Below, in pieces: positions 1-8,124 of a stretch of DNA of 64,000 nucleotides. The stretch comes from CAWBRT01 sp963832365. Its GTDB lineage: Bacteria > Acidobacteriota > Terriglobia > Terriglobales > Acidobacteriaceae. A model generated the notes under the pieces. It was given only the letters and a program-made list of their open reading frames with translations, was not told where the DNA came from and searched no databases. The translations under genes and the position numbers were made by a program. Numbering within the stretch: position 1 is the stretch's first letter; each line of letters starts with the position of its first letter. Where the stretch lies: the NCBI GenBank assembly GCA_963832365.1, contig CAWHUL010000016.1, positions 186,001 to 250,000 on the forward strand, written 5' to 3'.

Positions 1-1366
1 GCGTGAGACGCGCAATCTGCTGCACCGTGTATCCGTTGCGCAGCGCGTAACGCAGGTACTGAAGGCGCTCGGGATGCGGCGTCACCAAACGCTTGGTGAG
101 GATGCGGGGTTCGATCTTCTCGGTCTCCAGCTTCTTGCCTGTCTCGAGCGAGCGCACGCCCTTGAGCAGCGCTTCCTTGAAGGTGCGCCCGATGGCCATC
201 GCTTCGCCTACCGACTTCATTTGCGGTCCGAGACTCTCGTCGGCGCCCGGAAACTTTTCAAACTGCCATTTCGGAATCTTGACGACCACATAATCCAGCG
301 TCGGCTCGAAGCAAGCCGGAGTCTTGCGCGTGATGTCGTTGGTAATCTCGTCAAGCGTGTAGCCGACGGCCAGCCTGGCCGCGATCTTGGCGATCGGGAA
401 GCCGGTCGCCTTCGATGCCAGTGCCGAGGAGCGCGATACTCTCGGGTTCATTTCGATGACCACCATGCGTCCGGTGGTCGGCTGCACCGCAAACTGAATG
501 TTCGAGCCGCCTGTCTCGACGCCGATCTCGCGCATGACCTTGATGGAGGCGTCGCGCATCCGCTGGTATTCGCGGTCGCTGAGCGTCTGCGCCGGGGCAA
601 CCGTAATCGAATCGCCCGTGTGCACACCCATGGCGTCGAAGTTTTCGATCGAGCAGATGATGATGACGTTGTCGCGCAGGTCGCGCATCACCTCCAACTC
701 ATATTCCTTCCAACCCAGCACGCTCTCCTCGATGAGCACTTCGTGAACCGGGGAAAGATCGAGCCCGCGAGCCAGCAGATCGACCAGCTCTTCGCTGTTG
801 TAGGCGATGCCGCCGCCCGAGCCTCCCAAGGTGAACGATGGGCGAAGCACAACCGGAAAGCCCAGCTTGGTTGTGTACTCCATTCCGTCCTTGAGGTTGT
901 TGACCAGCGCCGAACGCGGAACTTCAAGCCCGATGCGGGTCATCGCGTCCTTGAACATGAGCCGGTCTTCCGCCTTCTTGATGGCGGTCAGTGACGCGCC
1001 AATCAGCGTGACGTTGTACTTTTCGAGCACGCCGCTGTCGGCCAACTCGACTGCGAGGTTCAGCGCCGTCTGCCCGCCGACTGTTGGCAGCACCGCCATG
1101 CCTTTGCCCACGCCCCTGAGCGCTTCGCGCCGGATGATCTCTTCCAGGTATCGGACGGTGAGCGGCTCGATGTAGGTGCGGTCGGCCATCTCCGGATCGG
1201 TCATGATGGTTGCCGGATTCGAGTTGACCAACACCACCTCGAAGCCTTCGGCCTTGAGCGCCTTGCAAGCCTGTGTGCCCGAGTAATCGAACTCGGCGGA
1301 TTGGCCAATAACGATCGGCCCGGAACCGATAATGAGTATTTTCGAAATATCTTCGCGACGTGGCAT
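1..1366 (-). CDS. carB: Carbamoyl-phosphate synthase large subunit, N-terminal part (cut by window edge)
   Basis: Large, ATP-using subunit of carbamoyl-phosphate synthase, which makes carbamoyl phosphate from glutamine-derived ammonia and bicarbonate for pyrimidine and arginine synthesis. About 455 N-terminal residues are present; the rest lies beyond position 1. The protein starts MPRREDISKILIIGSGPIVI, then shows the conserved ANPATIMTDPE-like segment (here SNPATIMTDPEMADRTY), the ATP-grasp stretch RPSFTLGGSGGGIAYN and the EMNPRVSRSSALASKATG segment of the first synthetase half. It lies 47 bases downstream of carA in the same direction, so carAB is probably one operon. Start chosen at the ATG that gives the family's usual N-terminus. 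Confidence 0.96.
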   Translation of the reverse strand, partial: MPRREDISKILIIGSGPIVIGQSAEFDYSGTQACKALKAEGFEVVLVNSNPATIMTDPEMADRTYIEPLTVRYLEEIIRREALRGVGKGMAVLPTVGGQTALNLAVELADSGVLEKYNVTLIGASLTAIKKAEDRLMFKDAMTRIGLEVPRSALVNNLKDGMEYTTKLGFPVVLRPSFTLGGSGGGIAYNSEELVDLLARGLDLSPVHEVLIEESVLGWKEYELEVMRDLRDNVIIICSIENFDAMGVHTGDSITVAPAQTLSDREYQRMRDASIKVMREIGVETGGSNIQFAVQPTTGRMVVIEMNPRVSRSSALASKATGFPIAKIAARLAVGYTLDEITNDITRKTPACFEPTLDYVVVKIPKWQFEKFPGADESLGPQMKSVGEAMAIGRTFKEALLKGVRSLETGKKLETEKIEPRILTKRLVTPHPERLQYLRYALRNGYTVQQIARLT

Positions 1367-1413
1367 GTCTTAGCTTATGGCAACCATTTCTTTCAGATTC
1401 TTCAATCCCCTAC

Positions 1414-2535
1414 TCACTTGCCCTTCCATTCCTTCATTAACTTGATGAAATCATTGAACAGGTAGTGCGAATCGTGCGGGCCGGGCGAAGCTTCCGGATG
1501 GTACTGCACGCAGAACAGCGGATAAATTCTGTGCTGGAAGCCTTCCACCGTGCCGTCGTTTAGATTGACGTGCGTCAGTTCCACTTCGCTCGCCTTCAGC
1601 GTGTCCGGATCGACCGAGTAGTTGTGGTTGTGCGCGGTGATCTCCACCTTGCCGCTCGCCAACTGCTTCACCGGATGGTTGCCGCCGTGGTGCCCGAACT
1701 TCAGTTTGTAGGTGCGGCCGCCAAGGGCCAGCCCGATTAATTGGTGCCCCAGGCAGATGCCGAAGACCGGCACCCGGCCCAACAGTCTGCGGATATGCTC
1801 CTGCGCATAGGTGACCGCCTCCGGGTCGCCGGGGCCGTTCGACAGAAACACGCCGTCGGGCTTGAGCGACAGCACGTCTTCGGCGCTCGTCTCAGCCGGC
1901 ACGACGGTAACGTCGCAACCAGACCCAACCAGCATGCGGAGGATGTTGTGCTTGATGCCGTAGTCGTAGGCGACGACCTTGTGACGCGACTTGCCCGTAT
2001 CAATGAGTTTTCCAGCGTCGGCCATCCCCAGGGTCCACTTGTAGGCCTCTTGGGTCGAGACCACCTTCGCCAGATCCAGGCCATCGATGGTCGGAATCGA
2101 GCGCGCTTTGGCCACCAGTTTGTCAGCGTCCAGCTCGATGCTGGAGACAACGCCCCGCATTACTCCCCGGTCGCGCAGATGGCGCACCAGTGCGCGGGTA
2201 TCGATATCGGAGAGCACCGGCACGCGATACCGCTCCATGTACTCGTCGGCCACCTCCTGCGAGCGCCAATTGGATGCCACGCGGGAGAACTCGCGGACGA
2301 TCAGCCCTTCGATATAAGGCTTGCCTGACTCCTGATCGTCGGGCGTGGTGCCGTAATTGCCGATTTCAGGGTTGGTGAGAACGACGATTTGTCCGGCATA
2401 GGAGGGATCGGTAAAGATTTCCTGATAGCCGGTGATGGAAGTGTTAAAAACTACTTCGCCAGAACACTCGGCTCTGGCGCCGTAGCCTTTGCCGCGGAAG
2501 ATCCTGCCATCTTCCAGAGCAAGGACAGCTTGCAT
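1414..2535 (-). CDS. carA: Carbamoyl-phosphate synthase small (glutaminase) subunit
   Basis: Glutamine amidotransferase subunit that hydrolyses glutamine and passes ammonia to CarB. The 373 aa match the family length. The N-terminal half has the CPSase small-chain domain (FNTSITGYQEIFTDPSYAGQ); the C-terminal half is a class I glutaminase with nucleophile Cys in GICLGHQLIGLALGG near residue 260 and the His/Glu pair in QYHPEASPGPHDS near residue 345. It is the first gene of the carAB pair; about 180 bases separate it from lepB, which is on the same strand upstream. Confidence 0.97.
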   Translation of the reverse strand: MQAVLALEDGRIFRGKGYGARAECSGEVVFNTSITGYQEIFTDPSYAGQIVVLTNPEIGNYGTTPDDQESGKPYIEGLIVREFSRVASNWRSQEVADEYMERYRVPVLSDIDTRALVRHLRDRGVMRGVVSSIELDADKLVAKARSIPTIDGLDLAKVVSTQEAYKWTLGMADAGKLIDTGKSRHKVVAYDYGIKHNILRMLVGSGCDVTVVPAETSAEDVLSLKPDGVFLSNGPGDPEAVTYAQEHIRRLLGRVPVFGICLGHQLIGLALGGRTYKLKFGHHGGNHPVKQLASGKVEITAHNHNYSVDPDTLKASEVELTHVNLNDGTVEGFQHRIYPLFCVQYHPEASPGPHDSHYLFNDFIKLMKEWKGK

Positions 2536-2713
2536 CGAGATCGTCTCCGAGAGTGGATTTTTTCAATTTTATCAGTGACTAGCCGGAGTTCGAAAGGCCC
2601 TTAGACTATTTACCGGCGTTTTCGCAAACACTTTGCCGCTGCATATACATTCGCGGTGAAATTCCGCCCGATGCGGAGGACGGTCGAATGCCGGGCTGTC
2701 AAGGAAATCGCGG

Positions 2714-3298
2714 CTAGCGCAGTTTGCCAAGTTTGGCCGCCGGCCAGTAAGCAAACACGGCTTTGCCGTAGATGTACTCGCCCTTGATGGCACCGAAGTC
2801 CCGACTGTCGTTGGAGAGATCGCGGTGATCTCCCAGGACAAAATAACTGTCTTTCGGCACCACCCTTGCCGAATATGAGCGTTCGTCCCGATACTTGCCC
2901 GCAACATAGGGCTCGAACAGCAACTCGCCATTCACGTAGACCCAGCCCTGCCGGATCTCGACTTGGTCGCCAGCAATGCCGATGACTCGTTTGATATAGC
3001 TTTTCGCCGGATCGTAAGGATAGTGGAATACGACGACATCGCCCCGCGAGACAGGCTCCCACCGGTAGACGAACTTGTTGATGAAAATGCGCTCCTGATC
3101 GTTGAGTCCCGGCATCATGCTGGTGCCTTCAACTTTTACCGGTTGATAGACAAACACGATAACGAACGCCGAAATGGCCAGCGAGACGACGATATCCCTG
3201 GTCCATTCCAGGGCCGATTTGTCGCGGTGTTTGTCCGGCGACGCTGAAGCGTATTGCGTGATTCCGTCTTCCCTATCGCTCATCTGGTTCTGGTCCAC
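2714..3298 (-). CDS. lepB: Signal peptidase I
   Basis: Membrane-bound serine protease (family S26A) that removes signal peptides from exported proteins. One N-terminal membrane segment (DIVVSLAISAFVIVFVYQ) is followed by the catalytic Ser motif VEGTSMMPGL, the catalytic Lys motif SYIKRVIGIAGD and the box-E motif YFVLGDHRDLSNDSRDFG. At 194 aa it is a short, single-TM type as in Gram-positive and many other bacteria, lacking the extra domains of E. coli LepB. The start may be this ATG or the Met five residues later. Confidence 0.93.
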   Translation of the reverse strand: MDQNQMSDREDGITQYASASPDKHRDKSALEWTRDIVVSLAISAFVIVFVYQPVKVEGTSMMPGLNDQERIFINKFVYRWEPVSRGDVVVFHYPYDPAKSYIKRVIGIAGDQVEIRQGWVYVNGELLFEPYVAGKYRDERSYSARVVPKDSYFVLGDHRDLSNDSRDFGAIKGEYIYGKAVFAYWPAAKLGKLR

Positions 3299-3515
3299 AT
3301 GAAACCGACCGTATGTCTTACTTTACCCGAATGTTCCTGCTTGGCGCGCCTGTTTGTGCAAATCGTCCCTAACCAGTAATATCGGGCAAATGACTGGCCA
3401 GCCGGGTTGCCCTCTTTCCGCGATGTCGCTCATTGATTCCTGGGCAACGCGGCGGAGGATTGGCTTTCGATAATAAGCCCGGAAAAGGCGAGATAATCGG
3501 CCCGGAAAAGGTAAG

Positions 3516-3544
3516 TTGACGAGAGTCGCAGTTGCGGGTATAAA
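3516..3544 (+). promoter_or_regulatory. Sigma-70-type promoter
   Basis: A near-consensus promoter: -35 TTGACG (3516-3521), a 17-base spacer, and -10 TATAAA (3539-3544). It points toward the TPR-yvcK-glmU genes; transcription would begin near 3551, leaving a leader of about 135 bases before the ATG at 3688. Just upstream is a short direct repeat of CCCGGAAAAGG (around 3478 and 3501). Confidence 0.65.
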
Positions 3545-3550
3545 GCTCTT

Positions 3551-3687
3551 TCGTGCCAGCATTGGTTTTTTCGGGCTGCGGCCCGAAGCCGTCTACTTCG
3601 GGGTGTATCTCGTAAACGAGAGCCCCTGGACGAGATTGGTACTTCAGCACCCTAGGCATGGATTCGGAAGATCAGCAGGCGTGACCG
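3551..3687 (+). other. Structured 5' leader of TPR-yvcK transcript
   Basis: Non-coding stretch between the predicted start site and the TPR gene. It holds several short hairpins: GGGCTGCGGCCC (about 3574), CGAAG...CTTCG (about 3584-3600) and TCTCG-TAAA-CGAGA flanked by GGGG/CCCC (about 3599-3627). I do not recognise a known riboswitch class. The rest of the 3299-3550 interval shows no credible gene. Confidence 0.35.
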
Positions 3688-4194
3688 ATGAATAAGACTG
3701 CGGACCCTCGATATACCCAAGCCGTGCAGGCGTACGAGCAGGCGCTCAAGTCGATGCAATCGCAAAAGTTTGAACGCGCCAAGACCTTCTTCGAGAAGGT
3801 CATCGCCAACGGGCCGAAGGAGCTGGTGGACCGTGCCCTGGTGCATCTGAATATCTGCAACAATCAACTTACGCGCACCCAAACAAATTTCAAGACCGTC
3901 GATGAACATTACGACTACGCCGTTTCCCTCATGAACATGGGAGATTATGTGGGAGCACGCGAGCATCTGGAAGAGATTTCCAAAAAAGCTCCAAACCTCG
4001 ACTTCGTCTGGTACGGCTTGGCGGTGCTCGATTGCCTCACCGGGCGCGCTCAAGAATCGCTCCAGCATCTTGCCGAGTCCATTCGCCTGAATCCCCACAA
4101 TCGCTTGCAGGCGCGCAATGACTCCGATTTTAGAAACATGGCAGACGATCCACGTTTTACGGAGCTGATCTATCCCGAGGGGACAACGGCATAG
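3688..4194 (+). CDS. TPR-repeat protein
   Basis: A 168-aa cytoplasmic protein made almost wholly of tetratricopeptide-like helical pairs (for example YTQAVQAYEQALKSMQSQKF, then the FEKVIANGPKELVDRALVHL segment, the YDYAVSLMNMGDYVGAREHL repeat and a last copy near LDCLTGRAQESLQHLAESI). No signal peptide or membrane segment. TPR proteins act as protein-binding scaffolds; the partner cannot be told. It is 23 bases before yvcK and is probably cotranscribed with it from the promoter at 3516-3544. Confidence 0.8.
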   Translation: MNKTADPRYTQAVQAYEQALKSMQSQKFERAKTFFEKVIANGPKELVDRALVHLNICNNQLTRTQTNFKTVDEHYDYAVSLMNMGDYVGAREHLEEISKKAPNLDFVWYGLAVLDCLTGRAQESLQHLAESIRLNPHNRLQARNDSDFRNMADDPRFTELIYPEGTTA

Positions 4195-4217
4195 CCCTCT
4201 GACATCAATGGCTTCCC

Positions 4218-5261
4218 GTGATGACACGACAACCTGAACAAGCTCTTGCGCTGAAAGTTGTCGCCATCGGTGGGGGGACGGGGCTATCTACCCTGCTGCG
4301 TGGCCTGAAGAGCTTTGTGCCGGTCCGCAGTGACACCACACCCGACAGCACCTACATCTCCAATCTGACAGCGGTTGTCACCGTCACTGATGACGGCGGT
4401 TCCAGCGGGCGCCTGCGCAAAGACCTCGGCGTGCTTCCTCCGGGCGACATACGCAATTGCATGATTGCCCTTTCCGAGGACGAACAGTTGTTGGCGCGCC
4501 TCTTTCAATACCGCTTTGCCTCCGGCGAACTGGAGGGTCACAACTTCGGTAATCTTTTCCTGACCGCGTTATCGTCCATCACCGGCGACTTTGCCGAAGC
4601 CGTGAAGCTTTCCTCGGGAATTCTCAAGGCACGCGGCGAAATCGTGCCTTCCACCATCTCCAACGTTCAATTGGACGCCTTCATGGATGACGGCTCGCGC
4701 GTGCGCGGCGAAACCAGCATCAGTGCCAGCAGCAGGCGCATTGTGCGCATCAACCTTGTGCCCGCCAATGCGCGTCCGCTTCCCCAGACTTTGCGCGCAA
4801 TCGCCGAAGCCGATCTCATCACGATTGGCCCGGGCTCTCTCTTTACCAGTCTTGTTCCCAACCTGCTGGTAAGCGGCATCCCCAAGGCGATAGCGGCCTC
4901 CAACGCGGTGAAGGCATACATCGGCAATCTCATGACTCAGGCCAACGAAAGCCTCGGCATGACCGCGTCCGAACACATTCGCGTTCTCTTTCAACACGCC
5001 GAACGGAAGGTGTTCGACTATGCCCTGTTGAACACCACCCCCGTTCCGCCATCGCTGAAAATGGCCTATGCGGCGGAACAGGCTGAACCGATCCCGAATG
5101 ACCTGGATAGGATTCGGGAGCTTGGAGTTGAGCCGATTCTGGGCGAATATCTCGATGACAAGGGCGTGGCAAGACACAATTACACGCGTATCGCGGGCGA
5201 CTTGATCGAATTCACCGTTGCACGCGGGCGTAAAGGTAAAATAGCTTCCAGCGTCGAGTAG
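4218..5261 (+). CDS. yvcK: YvcK/CofD-family gluconeogenesis factor (UDP-GlcNAc-binding)
   Basis: Member of the CofD-like YvcK family, whose Bacillus and Mycobacterium members bind UDP-sugars and are needed for growth on gluconeogenic carbon and for normal cell-wall synthesis. The 347 aa contain the family motifs VVAIGGGTGLSTLLRGLK at the N-terminus, VVTVTDDGGSSGRLRKDLG and PPGDIRNCMIAL near residues 55-85, and GPGSLFTSLVPNLLVSGI near residue 200. It sits directly before glmU, the enzyme that makes UDP-GlcNAc, which fits a shared link to envelope sugar metabolism. Confidence 0.93.
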   Translation: MMTRQPEQALALKVVAIGGGTGLSTLLRGLKSFVPVRSDTTPDSTYISNLTAVVTVTDDGGSSGRLRKDLGVLPPGDIRNCMIALSEDEQLLARLFQYRFASGELEGHNFGNLFLTALSSITGDFAEAVKLSSGILKARGEIVPSTISNVQLDAFMDDGSRVRGETSISASSRRIVRINLVPANARPLPQTLRAIAEADLITIGPGSLFTSLVPNLLVSGIPKAIAASNAVKAYIGNLMTQANESLGMTASEHIRVLFQHAERKVFDYALLNTTPVPPSLKMAYAAEQAEPIPNDLDRIRELGVEPILGEYLDDKGVARHNYTRIAGDLIEFTVARGRKGKIASSVE

Positions 5262-5341
5262 CTGCCCGCAGCAAGAGGTCTTTCCGCTTTTTTTGCGGGT
5301 GGGTGGCAAATTCCGCGACCCGGCGCACCCTATGCAATCTT

Positions 5342-6769
5342 ATGACGAGCACAAGCACTGTTTCCGCCCCGCGTTTTGCCATCGCCATCCTGGCCGCAGG
5401 CAAGGGTACGCGCCTGAAATCCAAGCGACCCAAGGTGCTGCACGCGATCGGCGGCCTGCCGCTGCTGGCCCACGTGGTCCGCGCCGCTTCCACCGTCGTT
5501 GCCGGCAGTGATATTTACTGCATCACCGGATATGAGGCGGAGCGTGTGCGAGAGGCTGTTTCCGGCTATGGCGTAGGGTTTGTCGAGCAGCGCGAGCAAC
5601 TTGGAACCGGGCATGCCCTGATGCAATGCCGCCAGGCGCTTGCCGCCTACGATGCCGTCCTGGTGCTCTCCGGCGACGTGCCCCTGATTCGCCCGGAGAC
5701 CATCGCTGACCTTCGCGACTTTCACCTGTCGCATCGAGCCGCCATGACGATTCTTACTGCGGAACCGCCCGACCCGTTCGGTTATGGCCGCATCGTCCGA
5801 AGCTCCGCGGGCAGCGATAATGTGGACGCCATCGTCGAGCAAAAGTCGCTCGCACCCACGCAGGCGGAGATTCGTGAAATCAACTCCGGCATCTACGCCT
5901 TCCAGACCAATGCGCTTTTCCGTTATATCGATCAACTGAGCACCGACAATCCGCACCACGAGTTCTATCTGACCGATCTGGCGGGTATTCTGCACCACGC
6001 CGGAGAGGCGGTGCTCGCGTTGAAGGCGAAGGATCCCAGCGAAGTCCTGGGAGTGAATACCAGGGCCGAATTGTCCAGCCTCGATGCCATCCTGCGGGCT
6101 CGCAAAACTTCGCAACTTATGAACGAGGGAGTCACCATTTTCCAGCCCGGAAGCTGTGTCATCGATCCCGACGTGCAGGTCGGCCCGGACACGGTGATTG
6201 GCCCGTTCGTGCAGTTGCTGGGCTCAACCACGATTGGCGGCGACTGCGAGATCGATTCGTTTTCGGTGTTGACTAACATGCGCCTCGGCGACGGCGTGGC
6301 GGTGCGCCACGGATGCATTCTGGAGGATTCGGTGGTGGAAAACGCCGCAAGGCTTGGCCCCTACTGCCATGTCCGTCCCGCCAGCCACATTGGGGCGGGA
6401 GCGCACGTCGGCAACTTTGTCGAGACCAAGAAGACCACGCTGGGACCCGGCTCCAAGGCCAACCACCTCACCTACCTGGGCGATGCGGAGATCGGCGAAG
6501 GCGTAAATGTGGGCGCAGGCACCATCACGTGCAACTACGACGGCGTGCACAAGCACAAGACAGTGATTGGGGACGGAGTCTTCATCGGCAGCGATACTAC
6601 CCTGGTTGCCCCTGTGCACGTGGCCGAGGGGGCCTATATCGGCGCGGGAAGCTGCATTACACAGGACGTGCCAGCCGACGCCCTGGCAGTGGCGCGCGGC
6701 ATACAGGTGAATAAGCCGGAATGGGCGAAGAGACGCCGCGAAAAGCTGAAGAAGAGAGCTGCTAAGTAA
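5342..6769 (+). CDS. glmU: Bifunctional GlmU: N-acetylglucosamine-1-phosphate uridyltransferase / glucosamine-1-phosphate acetyltransferase
   Basis: Makes UDP-N-acetylglucosamine for peptidoglycan and LPS. N-terminal nucleotidyltransferase domain begins with IAILAAGKGTRLKSKRPKVL and has the LSGDVPLI segment; the C-terminal half is a left-handed beta-helix of hexapeptide repeats with VRPASHIGAGAHVGNFVETK and AGTITCNYDGVHKHKTVIGD, the acetyltransferase signature. The open frame extends upstream to 5303, but the ATG at 5342 gives the usual short N-terminus before the uridyltransferase motif. 475 aa from this start, normal for the family. Confidence 0.96.
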   Translation: MTSTSTVSAPRFAIAILAAGKGTRLKSKRPKVLHAIGGLPLLAHVVRAASTVVAGSDIYCITGYEAERVREAVSGYGVGFVEQREQLGTGHALMQCRQALAAYDAVLVLSGDVPLIRPETIADLRDFHLSHRAAMTILTAEPPDPFGYGRIVRSSAGSDNVDAIVEQKSLAPTQAEIREINSGIYAFQTNALFRYIDQLSTDNPHHEFYLTDLAGILHHAGEAVLALKAKDPSEVLGVNTRAELSSLDAILRARKTSQLMNEGVTIFQPGSCVIDPDVQVGPDTVIGPFVQLLGSTTIGGDCEIDSFSVLTNMRLGDGVAVRHGCILEDSVVENAARLGPYCHVRPASHIGAGAHVGNFVETKKTTLGPGSKANHLTYLGDAEIGEGVNVGAGTITCNYDGVHKHKTVIGDGVFIGSDTTLVAPVHVAEGAYIGAGSCITQDVPADALAVARGIQVNKPEWAKRRREKLKKRAAK

Positions 6770-6785
6770 GCCGGTTGGGGCGGTG

Positions 6786-6828
6786 CCCCACGTTCGCCTG
6801 CGGTCGGGATAACGTGGGGTAGTTCTTT
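6786..6828 (+). terminator. Likely terminator after glmU
   Basis: A 9-bp stem CCCCACGTT / AACGTGGGG (6786-6794 and 6811-6819) with a 16-base loop, followed by a short T-rich stretch. The same CCCACGT core occurs in repeats near 39310 and 42243, so it may also be a REP-like element used as a terminator. Confidence 0.5.
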
Positions 6829-6853
6829 CTGAGTCGCAACGCCGGGACGCACA

Positions 6854-7036
6854 CTACTTCACTTCAGTTTGCTCCATGACCGGCAGAACCGTGGTGCCTT
6901 CCATATCCGAGCAATCGCAATAGGAAAGATCACAGGCGCGGCAGTCGCACGCCAGTGGAGTGCCGGTCGCGACCGCCTTGGCTGGCGGCGTAGCGGGAGT
7001 CGATCTTTTCGGTTTGGGTTTGGGCTTGTGCTTCAT
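6854..7036 (-). CDS. Small Cys-rich hypothetical protein
   Basis: Possible 60-aa protein with a basic, proline-rich N-terminus (MKHKPKPKPKRSTPATPP) and a Cys-rich C-terminal half, ACDCRACDLSYCDCSDMEG, with five Cys in 15 residues that could bind metal. No convincing ribosome-binding site. Its terminator-like neighbour at 7133 belongs to the upstream sigma factor. I do not recognise the family; it may be spurious. Confidence 0.35.
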   Translation of the reverse strand: MKHKPKPKPKRSTPATPPAKAVATGTPLACDCRACDLSYCDCSDMEGTTVLPVMEQTEVK

Positions 7037-7132
7037 AACAGATATTGAATCAGGATAGCGAACATACATTCCGTGACGCCGGTCACAACCAGCGCAATTC
7101 CGTAACGGGGTGCGCTCTGCCGCGCGATTGGC

Positions 7133-7157
7133 AAAAAATGCCCTCCGTTGGGAGGGG
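7133..7157 (-). terminator. Rho-independent terminator of the sigma-factor gene
   Basis: Read on the minus strand: stem CCCTCC / GGAGGG with a 4-base loop (7141-7156), then C, A and a run of six T (complement of 7133-7138). It lies about 90 bases past the stop of the sigma-like gene at 7248-7766. Confidence 0.7.
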
Positions 7158-7247
7158 CCGGTTGGAGAGAACTGTTTAGAGATCAGGGCTATGAATCGCC
7201 AAGCTAAGGGCTCGGCTTCTTAGCGGTGTACCTTCCGCGAATCCGGT

Positions 7248-7766
7248 TTAGGCGGCCAGCAGCGTCCTCAATCCAAGACGCGCCTGGTGCAAACCATGGC
7301 GGCTGTCGTCTTCGGTGATGCCGAGGGTAAAAGCGATGCGCTCGTGTGCATACCCTTCGCCATCGTGCAACAGATAGATCAGGCGCTCAGTGGCCGGCAG
7401 CTTCACGACCGCACGCTCAAGATCGACTCGCTTAACATTGCGGCGCACTGAGAGCACTTCGGAGCAGGTGCCCTGTTTCAGCGTGAGCACGCCTACGGAG
7501 ACCAGTTGCCGGATTTCTTCCAACAGAGCGCCATCGACCATTTCTTCGGTCGGCGAACTGGTATTTGAGAACACACGAAGAAACGCCCTCTCCATGACTT
7601 GTTCGGCTTCCAACTCGTTATCGGTCATCCAGAACGCTAGGGCGTAAACGCGATGCTGGTTACATGCATAAATCGCCTCGTAACTTTCAATCGTTTCCTT
7701 GCCAAGCTCAGTTACATAAGCAGCAGCCAACCCGGTAGATTTTTCACCCTGGACGCCATTGAACAT
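7248..7766 (-). CDS. ECF-like RNA polymerase sigma factor
   Basis: A 172-aa protein with the outline of an extracytoplasmic-function sigma factor: a region-2-like N-terminal part (AIYACNQHRVYALAFWMTDN, then AEQVMERAFLRVF) and a region-4-like C-terminal helix-turn-helix (LPATERLIYLLHDGEGYAHE, then IAFTLGITEDDSRHGLHQAR). A strong ribosome-binding site, AAGGGGG, lies nine bases before the ATG. There is no adjacent anti-sigma factor, so it is an orphan. The region 2 sequence is diverged, so a role as a regulator derived from a sigma factor is also possible. Confidence 0.7.
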   Translation of the reverse strand: MFNGVQGEKSTGLAAAYVTELGKETIESYEAIYACNQHRVYALAFWMTDNELEAEQVMERAFLRVFSNTSSPTEEMVDGALLEEIRQLVSVGVLTLKQGTCSEVLSVRRNVKRVDLERAVVKLPATERLIYLLHDGEGYAHERIAFTLGITEDDSRHGLHQARLGLRTLLAA

Positions 7767-8124
7767 AGCTTGTACCCCCTTTTAGCCCTGTCGAACACTG
7801 GAAACGGCTCAAGCTCGTTATTGCACTTGTTGAACCACTCCAGCAACCCGCGCCAATACTGCTGAATCAAATGGTCGCTTGCATATAAGCAATCGAGCGT
7901 CCCAAATCGGAGGCAGGCCGATTGGCGTGCTTACCTGAGGGATTAATAGCGTCGTGATCAGTGGGATACGGAGCTAAGGTTCATTGGCTGGAAGCACGTC
8001 TCCGATAGACTTCACTAGGATCATCCTTGTGGATCAAAGACGACCAGCGGTTCACAAAGTGGTATTTTGATACTCACTATTGCCCGCCGAAGCCAACCTC
8101 GCATTCGAACTCGAGCAGAAATTT
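7767..8124. other. Intergenic region between sigma factor and sensor kinase
   Basis: About 360 bases without a convincing gene. It holds the upstream region of the minus-strand sigma factor and the 3' flank of the sensor-kinase gene. No clear terminator or conserved element was recognised. Confidence 0.4.

Noticed and set aside
3369..3659. 96-aa minus-strand frame upstream of the TPR gene
   Set aside because: It overlaps the promoter and structured leader of the plus-strand operon and has no protein-like features.
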